Part shown: positions 36,446 to 44,810 of the stretch, piece after piece | Numbering within the stretch: position 1 is the stretch's first letter | Layout of the letters: every line of letters begins with the position of its first letter | Source of the DNA: Telmatospirillum siberiense | Lineage (GTDB): Bacteria; Pseudomonadota; Alphaproteobacteria; Rhodospirillales; Magnetospirillaceae | Reading direction: 5' to 3' | Assembly: GCF_002845745.1 (NCBI RefSeq) | Contig: NZ_PIUM01000007.1 | Coordinates: forward strand, 1,309-65,308 | Length of the DNA: 64,000 nt | Program-made: the position numbers and the translations under genes | Notes under the pieces: generated by a model | The model's input: only the letters and a program-made list of their open reading frames with translations | Databases searched by the model: none | What the model was told of the DNA's origin: nothing

Positions 36446-36479
36446 CCTCCGGGGTGATCCGCAAGGATCATCCCGGGGG
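36446..36479 (+). terminator. Strong intercistronic hairpin after mop
   Basis: A 15-bp stem with two G-U pairs (CCTCCGGGGTGATCC / GGATCATCCCGGGGG) closes on a GCAA tetraloop, just 12 bases after the mop stop codon. The following bases are CCTTCATTCC, a poor U-tract, so it may act as a partial terminator or as an mRNA 3'-end stabiliser that keeps mop transcript more abundant than the accessory genes. Confidence 0.65.
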
Positions 36480-36529
36480 CCTTCATTCCACGCGAAAACG
36501 ATCAATGAGGCCTGGGAGCGCGGATTTCC

Positions 36530-38872
36530 ATGGAGCGGCTGAGAGTTCAGGAACTGGAAGCGCAATGCATCGAGGAGGCTCCTCCGGCTTGCACGGCGAC
36601 CTGTCCGATCCATCTCGATGCCCGCGGCATGATGGAGTTCGTGCGCAAGGGCGATATCCCCGGCGGATTTGGCATCGTCGCCCGGTTTTTGCCGTTTCCC
36701 TCCATCATCAGCAGAATTTGCGATCATCCTTGCGAATTGCTTTGCAAGCGGGCGGAAGCCGGCGAAGCGGTTCGCATCAACGACATCGAGCGGGCCTGCG
36801 TCGACCATGGATACAAGGCGAGCGCCCTGCCCCGGGCGCAGCGGGCGCAACGGAAAAAGCATGTGGCCGTCGTCGGGGCGGGCCTTTCCGGCCTGACCGC
36901 CGCCGTCGACCTGGCCGTCAAGGGCCACGAGGTGACGGTCTTCGAGGCCAAGTCCAGGACGTTCGACCGCATCCGCGAGTGGAGGCGTCCGCCACTGCCG
37001 GCGAGCCTGATCGAAACCGATCTCGTCCAGTTGGGGACGCTCGGCATCACCGTTCAAACCAATACCGTGGTCGGCGCCGGCGGGATGAGTTTCCGCTCGC
37101 TGGCCGATGGCTTCGATGCCGCCTATCTGGGGTTGGGCTCACGCTCCGTCGCCGATCTCGCCCTCGATCTGGAACTGGACGCGGAAGGCCGTATCGTCAT
37201 CGATCCCCTGACCTTCGCGACCAGCCATCCGCAGATTTTCGCCGGCGGCTGCCACCGCTACGGTCCCGCCGTCTATTCGCCGATCACCTCGGTCCATGAC
37301 GGTCGCTATGCGGCGATGTCCATCGACCGGATGTTTCAAGGCGCCTCCCTGAGCGCCAACCGGGAGACGCAAGGCCCCTATCCGACGCGCCTTTATACCA
37401 AGACCAGCGATTACGCGCCGCTGCCGGCGGTCGTTCCCGCCGACCTGCACGCCGGTTTCACCGCCGCCGAGGCGGTTGCGGAAGCGACGCGATGCTTCCC
37501 CTGCCATTGTCTGGAATGCGTGAAGGTCTGCGACTTCCTGGCCCATCACGGTTCCTATCCGAAACGCTATATCCGCGAGATCTACAACAACGACTGCATC
37601 GTCATGGGCGCCCACAAGGCCAACCGGATGGCGAACACCTGCAGCCTGTGCGGCCTGTGTTCGGCGGTCTGTCCGGAACATCTGCCGATGGGCGACTTCT
37701 GTCTCGAGGCCCGCCAAAGCATGGTGCTGCGGGGCAAGATGCAGCCGTCGTTCCATGACTTCGCCTTGCGCGACATGGCGTTCAGCACCGGCGACGCCTT
37801 CGCGCTGGCCCGTCATCAACCCGGCACGACGTCGAGCGCCGCCCTGTTTTTCCCCGGTTGCCAGTTGAGTGCCTCGTCTTCCGATCACGTCGCCGCCGCC
37901 TATGCCTATCTGCGTCAACGTCTTCCCGGTGGTGTCGGGCTCATGCTGGGCTGTTGCGGCGCTCCGGCGCATTGGGGCGGCGAGGAGGGGCTGTTCCGCT
38001 CCGCCCTGCAATCGCTCGAAGACGAGTGGGAGCGGATGGGGCGCCCGAAGATCATTACCGCCTGTTCGTCCTGCTACCGCGTGTTCAAGGATCATCGGCC
38101 CGATTTTCCGGTCACCTCGCTGTGGACGCTGTTCGAAGAGATCGGCCTGCCGCCGGCGCGCAAGGCCCCGCCGTCGGGTCCGCTCGCCATCCATGATCCC
38201 TGTACGACCCGCGACGAGGCGGATGTGCAGCGGAGCGTCCGCGCACTTCTCGACCGAATCGGGGTGGCGTCGCAGGATATCGGCGATCCGGGGCTGACCT
38301 CCTGCTGCGGTTTCGGCGGGTTGATGTCCTTCGTCAATCCGGACGTGGCCGACAAGACCATCGATCGCCGGGCGCGGGAGAGCGACGCCGATTACGTCAC
38401 CTATTGCGCCATGTGCCGCGACAATTTCGCCAGGCGGGGCAAGCGGGCCCTGCATGTCCTGGACCTCGTGTTCGGTACGGAGGACGATCCCGCCGCCAGG
38501 GAGGATCCCGGTTTTTCCAGCCGCCAGGAAAACCGTGCCCGGCTGAAGGCCCGTCTGCTGCGGGAGGTCTGGGGGGAGATCCCGGCCGACGAAGGGGAAG
38601 GGCCTTCGCCCCTCCCCAGGCTGTTCATCGATCCCGGGGTGCGGGCGTTGGCCGAGAAACGCCTGATCCTGGAGAGCGACATGCGCGGGGTCATTCGTCA
38701 TGCCGAGACCTCGGGGGTGAAGATCCTGAACCGGGAGACCGGACATTTCGTCGCCAGCCATCAGCCGGCGGCGGTGACCTACTGGGTCGAATACTCGCCC
38801 CGGGGCGAGGGCTTCGCCGTTCATAACGTCTATAGCCATCGCATGTCGCTGGGGAAGGAGCCATCGTCATGA
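36530..38872 (+). CDS. Fe-S flavoprotein: GltD-like N-terminus, dicluster ferredoxin and CCG (HdrB-like) domains
   Basis: This is a 780-residue multidomain redox protein. The N-terminus (about 1-95) has GltD-type iron-sulfur ligands in CTATCPIHLDARG and CDHPCELLC. A pyridine-nucleotide-disulfide oxidoreductase fold (about 103-270) starts HVAVVGAGLSGLTAAVDLA. Two ferredoxin-like clusters (about 322-395) use CHCLECVKVC and CSLCGLCSAVC. Two HdrB-like CCG segments (about 440-640) contain FFPGCQLS, LGCCGAPAHWGG and SCCGFGGLMSF. It matches proteins named pyridine nucleotide-disulfide oxidoreductase/dicluster-binding protein in Desulfovibrio molybdoenzyme clusters. It is the best candidate to accept electrons from the hydroxylase, possibly with bifurcation-like CCG chemistry. 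Its stop codon overlaps the next start (ATGA). Confidence 0.85.
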   Translation: MERLRVQELEAQCIEEAPPACTATCPIHLDARGMMEFVRKGDIPGGFGIVARFLPFPSIISRICDHPCELLCKRAEAGEAVRINDIERACVDHGYKASALPRAQRAQRKKHVAVVGAGLSGLTAAVDLAVKGHEVTVFEAKSRTFDRIREWRRPPLPASLIETDLVQLGTLGITVQTNTVVGAGGMSFRSLADGFDAAYLGLGSRSVADLALDLELDAEGRIVIDPLTFATSHPQIFAGGCHRYGPAVYSPITSVHDGRYAAMSIDRMFQGASLSANRETQGPYPTRLYTKTSDYAPLPAVVPADLHAGFTAAEAVAEATRCFPCHCLECVKVCDFLAHHGSYPKRYIREIYNNDCIVMGAHKANRMANTCSLCGLCSAVCPEHLPMGDFCLEARQSMVLRGKMQPSFHDFALRDMAFSTGDAFALARHQPGTTSSAALFFPGCQLSASSSDHVAAAYAYLRQRLPGGVGLMLGCCGAPAHWGGEEGLFRSALQSLEDEWERMGRPKIITACSSCYRVFKDHRPDFPVTSLWTLFEEIGLPPARKAPPSGPLAIHDPCTTRDEADVQRSVRALLDRIGVASQDIGDPGLTSCCGFGGLMSFVNPDVADKTIDRRARESDADYVTYCAMCRDNFARRGKRALHVLDLVFGTEDDPAAREDPGFSSRQENRARLKARLLREVWGEIPADEGEGPSPLPRLFIDPGVRALAEKRLILESDMRGVIRHAETSGVKILNRETGHFVASHQPAAVTYWVEYSPRGEGFAVHNVYSHRMSLGKEPSS

Positions 38873-39075
38873 GCGGCGAGAAAGCCCCTCCGCCCCGGCT
38901 GATCTGCGGGAAGTGCGACCAGGAATTGTCGATGGGCAAGGTCACCCTGGCCTACATGGGCAATTCGTTCGAAGTCGAGTTGTTGCGTTGCCCGCAGTGC
39001 CATCTCGTGTTCGTTCCCGAGGAACTGGCGACGGGAAAGATGCAGCAGGTCGAATTGGCGCTGGAGGAAAAATGA
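38869..39075 (+). CDS. Small CxxC redox or zinc protein (DVU_1557-like family)
   Basis: This is a 68-residue protein with two metal-binding pairs, LICGKCDQEL and LRCPQCHLVF, and a charged C-terminal helix. It fits the small DVU_1557-family redox proteins found in the same order in sulfate reducers. The four cysteines could bind zinc or a rubredoxin-like iron. ATG at 38869 overlaps the preceding stop, and its own stop overlaps the next ATG, so it is translated in a coupled chain. Confidence 0.82.
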   Translation: MSGEKAPPPRLICGKCDQELSMGKVTLAYMGNSFEVELLRCPQCHLVFVPEELATGKMQQVELALEEK

Positions 39076-39827
39076 CACCGGAACCGGTATGCCGCGCCGA
39101 TCCCCTTTATGCGAGCGGCTCCCTGCTCGATGGGGCCGGCGAGCCCCTGCGTCCCGGGGGAGCGCAACTCACCGCTCATGCGGTCGAATGCGGGCGGTGG
39201 CGTCCCGGCGAACGGGTGATCGATATCGGCTGCGGCTGCGGAACCAGCCTCGCCTATCTGCGTCGCCGAGGATTGAACGCCATCGGCGTCGACATTTCCC
39301 CGCATGCCCTTCGCCTGGCGAAGCATCGGGCCGGCGAGAGCCTCGTCGTTCAGGCGAGCGGCGACGCTCTTCCGTTTCCCGATGGCGGAGCCGACGGCGT
39401 GCTTGCCGAATGCAGCCTGTCGCTGATGCCCAGCGCGGCCCGGGCGATGGCCGAATTCCATCGCGTCCTGCGCCCCGGCGGTCGGCTGGTGGTTACCGAC
39501 GTCTACGCGCGCAATCCGGCGGTTCTGAAGGAGGATGCCGCCGGCCTGCCCGGGTGTCTTTCCGGCCTGCTGGAAAAGGAGGACACCATCCGCCGGCTGG
39601 AAAGCGCGGGCTTTGGTCTCGACGCCTGGGAGGACCATTCGGATGTGCTGAAGGCGTTCGTGACCCGCTTCATCTTCGAACATGGTTCGTTGGCGGCGTT
39701 GTGGGGCGGGGCGTCATCGGAAACGGCGCGCCGGCTGCGCCCCGGATATGTCCTTCTCGTCGCGCGAAAGAGCTTGGAACCGCAGCCGCGTTCGGTTGAC
39801 GCGGCAGGGAGGTCTGCCCATGGCTGA
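39072..39827 (+). CDS. SAM-dependent methyltransferase (DVU_1556/TrsM-like)
   Basis: This 251-residue class I methyltransferase has motif I VIDIGCGCGTSLAYL with an unusual pair of cysteines, the acidic loop IGVDISPHALRLA, ASGDALPFPDGGADGVLAEC and FHRVLRPGGRLVVTDVYARN. The N-terminal YASGSLLDGAGEPLRPGG resembles arsenite-methyltransferase-like and DVU_1556-family proteins. It lies in a chain of overlapping genes between the small CxxC protein and the C-GCAxxG-C-C protein. The methyl acceptor is unknown. A modified pterin, thiol or selenol intermediate is conceivable given the molybdenum-enzyme context, but the sequence does not decide this. Confidence 0.82.
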   Translation: MTPEPVCRADPLYASGSLLDGAGEPLRPGGAQLTAHAVECGRWRPGERVIDIGCGCGTSLAYLRRRGLNAIGVDISPHALRLAKHRAGESLVVQASGDALPFPDGGADGVLAECSLSLMPSAARAMAEFHRVLRPGGRLVVTDVYARNPAVLKEDAAGLPGCLSGLLEKEDTIRRLESAGFGLDAWEDHSDVLKAFVTRFIFEHGSLAALWGGASSETARRLRPGYVLLVARKSLEPQPRSVDAAGRSAHG

Positions 39828-40275
39828 CGAGGAATTCCGTATCTTCGAATTGTCGCTGCAGGGGTTCGGATGCAGCCAGGTTCTCGTTCTGATGGCGCTC
39901 GAGGCGCAGGGCAGGGACGACCCCCTCCTCGTCCGCGCCATGTCCGGGCTCCTGGGAGGCATGGGCTGTGGCAGGACTTGCGGCACCCTGGCGGGGGCCT
40001 GTTGCGTGCTGGGCATGTATGCCGGCCGGGGCGGTGTCGAGGAACGCGAAGACGACGCTCTGCCGATCATGCAGGCCGAACTGGTCGATTGGTTCGAGGC
40101 CGAATACGGCGTTCGGTACGGCGGCATCAATTGCGACGACATCATCGAGAAGGATCCGGGACTGCGCCTTTCCAGATGCCCGCCCCTGATCGTGGAAACT
40201 TTCAGGAAGGTGATGGAAATCCTGGCGCGGCACGACTATTCGCCCGATGGCCGGGCGGGCGGGGGGCGGGAATGA
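39820..40275 (+). CDS. C-GCAxxG-C-C family redox protein (DVU_1555-like)
   Basis: This is a 151-residue protein with QGFGCSQVLVLMAL near the start, GGMGCGRTCGTLAGACCVLG in the middle and a last cysteine in LSRCPPLI, the defining pattern of C-GCAxxG-C-C proteins. These are thought to carry redox-active or cluster-binding cysteines and often sit next to selenium, molybdenum or iron-sulfur enzymes. The ATG at 39820 is chosen because it has GGGAGG upstream and overlaps the methyltransferase by only eight bases. The longer frame from 39682 would overlap by about 145 bases. Its stop overlaps the next start. Confidence 0.85.
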   Translation: MADEEFRIFELSLQGFGCSQVLVLMALEAQGRDDPLLVRAMSGLLGGMGCGRTCGTLAGACCVLGMYAGRGGVEEREDDALPIMQAELVDWFEAEYGVRYGGINCDDIIEKDPGLRLSRCPPLIVETFRKVMEILARHDYSPDGRAGGGRE

Positions 40276-42848
40276 ACAAGATGGCGACCGTTCGGGCGGG
40301 GACCGTCGCCGGGCTGGTGCTCGCCGCCGGCTATTCGTCGCGGATGGGTGCTTTCAAGCCGTTGCTTCGTCTGGGCCGCACCTCGACGATCGAACATGTC
40401 GTCGGTCTCTTCCGGCGCAGCGGTATCGCCGCCGTGACCGTGGTGGTGGGCCACCGCGCCGACGAAATGATCCCGATCGTCGAAAGCCTGGGAGCCACGC
40501 CGGTCTTCAACGCCGATTTCGACCAGGGGATGTATTCCTCGATCCGGGCGGGGATCAGCGCTCTGTCCGATGAATGCGGTGGCTGCCTGTTGTTGCCGGT
40601 GGATATTCCCCTGGTCCGGCCCTCGACCATCGAACGTCTGCGCCGCTCTTTCGCCAACCGCCATGCGTCGGTCCTTTATCCCGTATTCCAGGGGCGGCAC
40701 GGGCATCCACCGCTGATTTCCCGGGCTTTGTTTCCTGAAATTCTCGATGGCGACGGCGCGGGGGGATTGTGCACCATCCTGGCCCGCCATGCCGCCGAGG
40801 CCGAAAATGTCGCCGTTTACGACGAAGGCATTCATCGTGACATGGATACGCCGGCCGATTACGCGGCGCTTTGCGCCGCCGCACAGCGGACGGAAATTCC
40901 GGGGCTGGCGGAATGCGAAGCGATTCTCGCCGACATGCAGCCGAACCGCGATGTCATTGCCCATGGGCGCTTGGTCGCGGCGGTTGCCGGACGGCTCGCC
41001 ACCAGCCTGATCGAGGCGGGCCTGCCCCTCAACGCGGATCTCGTTCTCGCCGGAAGCCTGCTCCACGACGTCGCCAAGGGTCAATCCGACCACGCGATCG
41101 CCGGCGCACTGCAAATGGAACGGCTCGGCTATCCAGAAGTCGCCCGGATCGTTGCCTGCCATTCGGATCTCGAATTCTTCGGTGGCGATCCGGACGAGCG
41201 CGCCGTCGTCTTTCTGGCCGACAAACTGGTGCAGGGCGTCTGTGTCGTTTCTCTGGAGGAGCGCTTTCAACGCACCTTCCATCGTCTTGAAGCCAACCCG
41301 GCCGGCCTGAAGGCGGCACGGGGCCGTTTCGACACCGCCCTCAGAATCACCGGGGCGATGGAGAGGCGCATGGGCCGCTCCCTCAGGCGATGCCTCGCCC
41401 CCCTTTCCCCCCAGCCGATGCTTGCGGAAAAGGAAACTCCGGTCCCGGCCGCCGAAACGGCGGTCCTCGGCACCACCGAAAGCGTTTGCCCGGTCTGCCT
41501 GCGGCAGGTTCCTGCCGAGCGGGTCCAGGAGGGCGACGCCATCTATCTTAGGAAGACCTGCCCGGACCATGGCGCGTTCAAGACCGTGACATGGCGTGGC
41601 GCGGATTCCTATCACGCCTGGGGCGGCTCTCTGGCCGCATTCTCGGCACCTGCCTTTCCAGCAACGGAGAAGGCCAGGGGCTGCCCCTACGACTGCGGTC
41701 TGTGCGCCGATCACCGTCAGCAAAGCTGTTGCGTGCTCGTCGAGGTGACGGAGCGGTGCAATCTGTCCTGCCCGGTCTGTTTCGCCGAGGCCGGGGGATC
41801 AACCCCCGACCCCGATCTCGACGAGATCTCGCGTCGGCTGGCCGCGCTGAGAAAAAGCGGACGGCAGGTGAATATCCAGCTTTCCGGCGGTGAGCCCACC
41901 CTTCGGGACGATCTGCCCGAAATCGTCGCCTTGACGCGCCGGATGGGGTTCGATTTCGTTCAGGTCAACACCAACGGGATCCGCCTGGCCCGCGACGACG
42001 CCTATGTCCGGCGGCTGAAGGAGGCTGGTCTCGAATGCGTCTTTCTGCAATTCGACGGCCTTTCCGACGACGTCTACCGGGCGATTCGCGGCGCGGATCT
42101 GCTTGATCTGAAGATGAAGGCCATCGACGCTTGCGCGAAATACCGCATCGGGGTCGTGCTGGTGCCGGTCCTGGTGCCCGGCGTCAATATGACGCAGCTT
42201 GGCGATATCATTCGTTTCGCCGCCGCCCGCTCGCCCCATGTGCGAACGGTTCACTTCCAGCCCATTTCCTATTTCGGCCGTTATCCCGGGCAGCCCGGCG
42301 ACGAGGCGCGCGTCACCATTCCGGAAGTCCTGGCGGCGATCGAGGCGCAGATGGGGCAAGCCATTACGGCCGCCGATTTCCGGCCGGGAACGGCCGAAAA
42401 TCCCTATTGCTCCTTCAACGGCGATTTCATCGTCGGCGCGGACGGCGAATTGACGTCGAGCCTGGCGCCGGCCAAGGCTTCAGGCTGCTGCGGAAGCGGC
42501 GCTGGCGCTCCGGCGGCGGCCGAAGGCGCCACCGCCGACGAGGCGGAGCGGGCCCGGCGGTTCGTCGCCCGGCGGTGGGCGGCGCCGGACCAATGCTGCG
42601 CCTCCCCTTCCGACGGGACCGCCGGCGTGCTGATGAAGGCCGACAGTCTTGACGCCTTTCTGGCCAGCCGGAAACGGACCCTGTGCATTTCCGGCATGGC
42701 TTTCCAGGATGCCTGGACGCTCGATCTCGATCGGCTGCGCCAATGCTATATCCATGTTGCCACGCCGGATCAGCGACTGGTTCCGCTGTGCGCCTTCAAC
42801 CTGTCCGGCATGAATGGCGAGACGATTTATCGGCGGCCCCGCTCATGA
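40272..42848 (+). CDS. Fusion: MocA-like nucleotidyltransferase + HD domain + TrsS-like radical SAM protein
   Basis: This 858-residue three-part protein starts with a nucleotidyltransferase (about 1-205) carrying VLAAGYSSRMGAFKPLL and VDIPLVRPSTIE. It is closest in style to MocA, which adds CMP to the molybdenum cofactor, as Mop-type enzymes require. An HD domain follows (about 225-345; His231, His265-Asp266). The radical SAM unit (about 405-858) has an N-terminal CPVCLRQVP...CPDHG zinc-like motif, CPYDCGLC, the cluster motif CNLSCPVC (Cys496, 500, 503), QLSGGEPTLRDDL and extra C-terminal cysteines (SGCCGSG, DQCCASP). The double N-terminal cysteine motifs recall the MJ0619/tetraether-synthase-like radical SAM group. 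Related genes in sulfate reducers are, as far as I recall, separate. The radical reaction is unknown. Confidence 0.85.
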   Translation: MNKMATVRAGTVAGLVLAAGYSSRMGAFKPLLRLGRTSTIEHVVGLFRRSGIAAVTVVVGHRADEMIPIVESLGATPVFNADFDQGMYSSIRAGISALSDECGGCLLLPVDIPLVRPSTIERLRRSFANRHASVLYPVFQGRHGHPPLISRALFPEILDGDGAGGLCTILARHAAEAENVAVYDEGIHRDMDTPADYAALCAAAQRTEIPGLAECEAILADMQPNRDVIAHGRLVAAVAGRLATSLIEAGLPLNADLVLAGSLLHDVAKGQSDHAIAGALQMERLGYPEVARIVACHSDLEFFGGDPDERAVVFLADKLVQGVCVVSLEERFQRTFHRLEANPAGLKAARGRFDTALRITGAMERRMGRSLRRCLAPLSPQPMLAEKETPVPAAETAVLGTTESVCPVCLRQVPAERVQEGDAIYLRKTCPDHGAFKTVTWRGADSYHAWGGSLAAFSAPAFPATEKARGCPYDCGLCADHRQQSCCVLVEVTERCNLSCPVCFAEAGGSTPDPDLDEISRRLAALRKSGRQVNIQLSGGEPTLRDDLPEIVALTRRMGFDFVQVNTNGIRLARDDAYVRRLKEAGLECVFLQFDGLSDDVYRAIRGADLLDLKMKAIDACAKYRIGVVLVPVLVPGVNMTQLGDIIRFAAARSPHVRTVHFQPISYFGRYPGQPGDEARVTIPEVLAAIEAQMGQAITAADFRPGTAENPYCSFNGDFIVGADGELTSSLAPAKASGCCGSGAGAPAAAEGATADEAERARRFVARRWAAPDQCCASPSDGTAGVLMKADSLDAFLASRKRTLCISGMAFQDAWTLDLDRLRQCYIHVATPDQRLVPLCAFNLSGMNGETIYRRPRS

Positions 42849-44182
42849 TCGCGGCGGTCTTTCCGCTCGACCGATGGATCGCCGGACGACTGGGGTTGGG
42901 CGGGGCGCCGCTTGATCGGGCCGCCATCGAGGCGTGGCAGATGGACTGTTTGCGCCAGACCCTGGATTGGGCGCGCGGCAGAAGCGCTTTCTATCGCCGG
43001 CATCTCTCCTCGCTGGACGGGGCGCCGCCGCGATCGCTTGCCGATTTTGCCGAATATCCCTTTACCACCGCGGCTGATATCCAGGCCGATCCCCTGCAAT
43101 TCCTCTGCCTGTCGCAAGGCGACATCAGTCGCGTCGTGACGCTGGATACCTCGGGCACCACGGGTCTTCCCAAGCGCATATTCTTCACCGGGGAGGATCA
43201 GGAGGTCACCCTGGGCTTCTTCGAACACGGGTTGCGTCAGATGGCGGGGCCGGGCGACAAGGTCATGATCCTTCTTCCCGGCGACAGGCCGGGCGGCGTC
43301 GGCGACCTGTTGTCCCGGGCGATCCGGCGTCTTGACGCCACGCCTGTTCCCGTGGGGATTTCCCAGGACGCCAAGGCGGTTGCCGAACTGGGGGCGCGCA
43401 ACGCGGCCAGCCTGCTCATCGGCATCCCGGTTCAGGTTCTGGCCGTGGCGCGGCATTGGCGGGCGATGGGGCTGCCCCGGGATTGCCTCCGTCGGGTCCT
43501 GCTGTGCTCGGACAATATTTCAGAAGCCGTCTGCGCGGAAATCGCCGCTCTCCTGGACTGCGAGATCTTCCGGGACTGGGGAATGACGGAAATGGGCTAT
43601 GGCGGTGGCGTGGATTGCATTGCCCACGACGGCTATCACTTGCAGGAGGCGGACTTTCTGTTCGAGGTCGTCGACCCGCGGTCAGGCCGTCCGTTACCGC
43701 CGGAGGCGCTGGGCGAGGTCGTCTTCACGACGCTGACCCGGCGCGGCATGCCGCTGATCCGCTACAGGACGGGCGATCTGGCGAGACTTGTCGAGGATCC
43801 TTGCCCCTGCGGATCGGCATTGCGGCGGTTGGACCGCATCGAGACACGCAAGACGGGGCTCGTTTCCTTGAGCGGCGGCGACATTTCCATGGCCGCGCTC
43901 GACGACGCCCTGTTCGAGATACCGGGCATCGCCGATTTTTCCGCCAGCCTCCTGCGGGAGGGGCGGTCCCCGATCCTGCGGATCGAGGTGTTTCAAAGGA
44001 CGCGCGCGGAAGGACGGCCCGGCCTCGACGCCATGGCTCTCCAGTCTGCCGTCATGGAGGCGCTCGATAGCATTCCCGTCATGCGAAGGAGTAGCGATGT
44101 GGCGATCGAGGTCGTGTTGCGTCCGGACATGATGCCGGTCAGCCGGGGGAAGCGGATGATCCGGCTGGAGGAGGGGACATGA
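42845..44182 (+). CDS. AMP-forming CoA ligase, phenylacetate-CoA-ligase type (DVU_1553-like)
   Basis: This 445-residue adenylate-forming enzyme has the P-loop-like TLDTSGTTGLPKRIFFTGED, a central DWGMTEMGYGGGVDCI, FTTLTRRGMPLIRYRTGDLA and DRIETRKTGLVSLSGGDIS, which match the PaaK branch of acyl-CoA synthetases. It would activate a carboxylate, possibly the acid produced by the upstream aldehyde oxidoreductase, to a CoA thioester at the cost of ATP. In the Desulfovibrio clusters a DVU_1553-family CoA ligase holds the same place. Start and stop overlap both neighbours (ATGA), indicating tight coupling. Confidence 0.85.
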   Translation: MIAAVFPLDRWIAGRLGLGGAPLDRAAIEAWQMDCLRQTLDWARGRSAFYRRHLSSLDGAPPRSLADFAEYPFTTAADIQADPLQFLCLSQGDISRVVTLDTSGTTGLPKRIFFTGEDQEVTLGFFEHGLRQMAGPGDKVMILLPGDRPGGVGDLLSRAIRRLDATPVPVGISQDAKAVAELGARNAASLLIGIPVQVLAVARHWRAMGLPRDCLRRVLLCSDNISEAVCAEIAALLDCEIFRDWGMTEMGYGGGVDCIAHDGYHLQEADFLFEVVDPRSGRPLPPEALGEVVFTTLTRRGMPLIRYRTGDLARLVEDPCPCGSALRRLDRIETRKTGLVSLSGGDISMAALDDALFEIPGIADFSASLLREGRSPILRIEVFQRTRAEGRPGLDAMALQSAVMEALDSIPVMRRSSDVAIEVVLRPDMMPVSRGKRMIRLEEGT

Positions 44183-44775
44183 CCCGCTTCATCATCCTGC
44201 TGCGCCACGGCGCGACCGGCGGCGATAACGGCCGCAAATATCTGGGCCGGATCGATCTGCCGCTGGGCGAGGAGGGGGAGCGGCAAAGTCTCCGCCTGCG
44301 TCAGGCGCTTCAGCCCTGGTCGTTCGGCGCCGTTTATTCCAGCGATCTCGCCCGCTGCCGCCGGACGGCGGAGATCGCCATCGGCGGACGGGGTGTCGCG
44401 ATCACCGCCCGGGAGGATCTGCGCGAAGGGGCGATGGGCGAATGGGAGGGGCGCCTCAGAAGCGAGATCGCCGCCGCCTATCCCGAAGAATGCGCGGCGC
44501 GGCGACGCGATATCGAAAATCATCGGGTCAAGGGCGGGGAAAGTTTCAAGGAGTGTCAGGCGCGCGTCGTTCGCGTGCTGGAGGAACTCGCCGCGTCGGG
44601 CGACGATAATGTCCTCCTCGTCGGGCATGGCAGCACCAATCGTCTTTTGCTGTGCCATATGCTGGGAATGCCGATCGCCAACATGTTCCGCCTGGGGCAG
44701 GACCACGGGTGCATGAACATCGTTCAGCAAGACGATTCCGGCTATCGGCTGGTGCTGTTGAATTTCAAGCCCTGA
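44179..44775 (+). CDS. Histidine phosphatase superfamily protein (CobC/PGM-like)
   Basis: This 198-residue protein starts with the catalytic motif IILLRHGATGGD and continues with YLGRIDLPLGEEGERQS, VYSSDLARCRRTAEIAI, REGAMGEWEGRL and VLLVGHGSTNRLLL, the second catalytic histidine. The sequence style is that of alpha-ribazole phosphatase and small phosphoglycerate-mutase-like enzymes. In this operon a nucleotide-type or pterin phosphate is a likelier substrate than a cobalamin precursor, but this is inference. It overlaps the CoA ligase stop by four bases. Confidence 0.85.
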   Translation: MTRFIILLRHGATGGDNGRKYLGRIDLPLGEEGERQSLRLRQALQPWSFGAVYSSDLARCRRTAEIAIGGRGVAITAREDLREGAMGEWEGRLRSEIAAAYPEECAARRRDIENHRVKGGESFKECQARVVRVLEELAASGDDNVLLVGHGSTNRLLLCHMLGMPIANMFRLGQDHGCMNIVQQDDSGYRLVLLNFKP

Positions 44776-44810
44776 GCAGCCCTTGCCGAGATCATTCGAG
44801 GGAGCGAGGA

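Noticed and set aside
33671-37057. Minus-strand open frame of 1128 residues across the mop gene
   Set aside because: Antisense artefact of high-GC codon bias; the plus strand encodes an enzyme with all iron-sulfur ligands in place.
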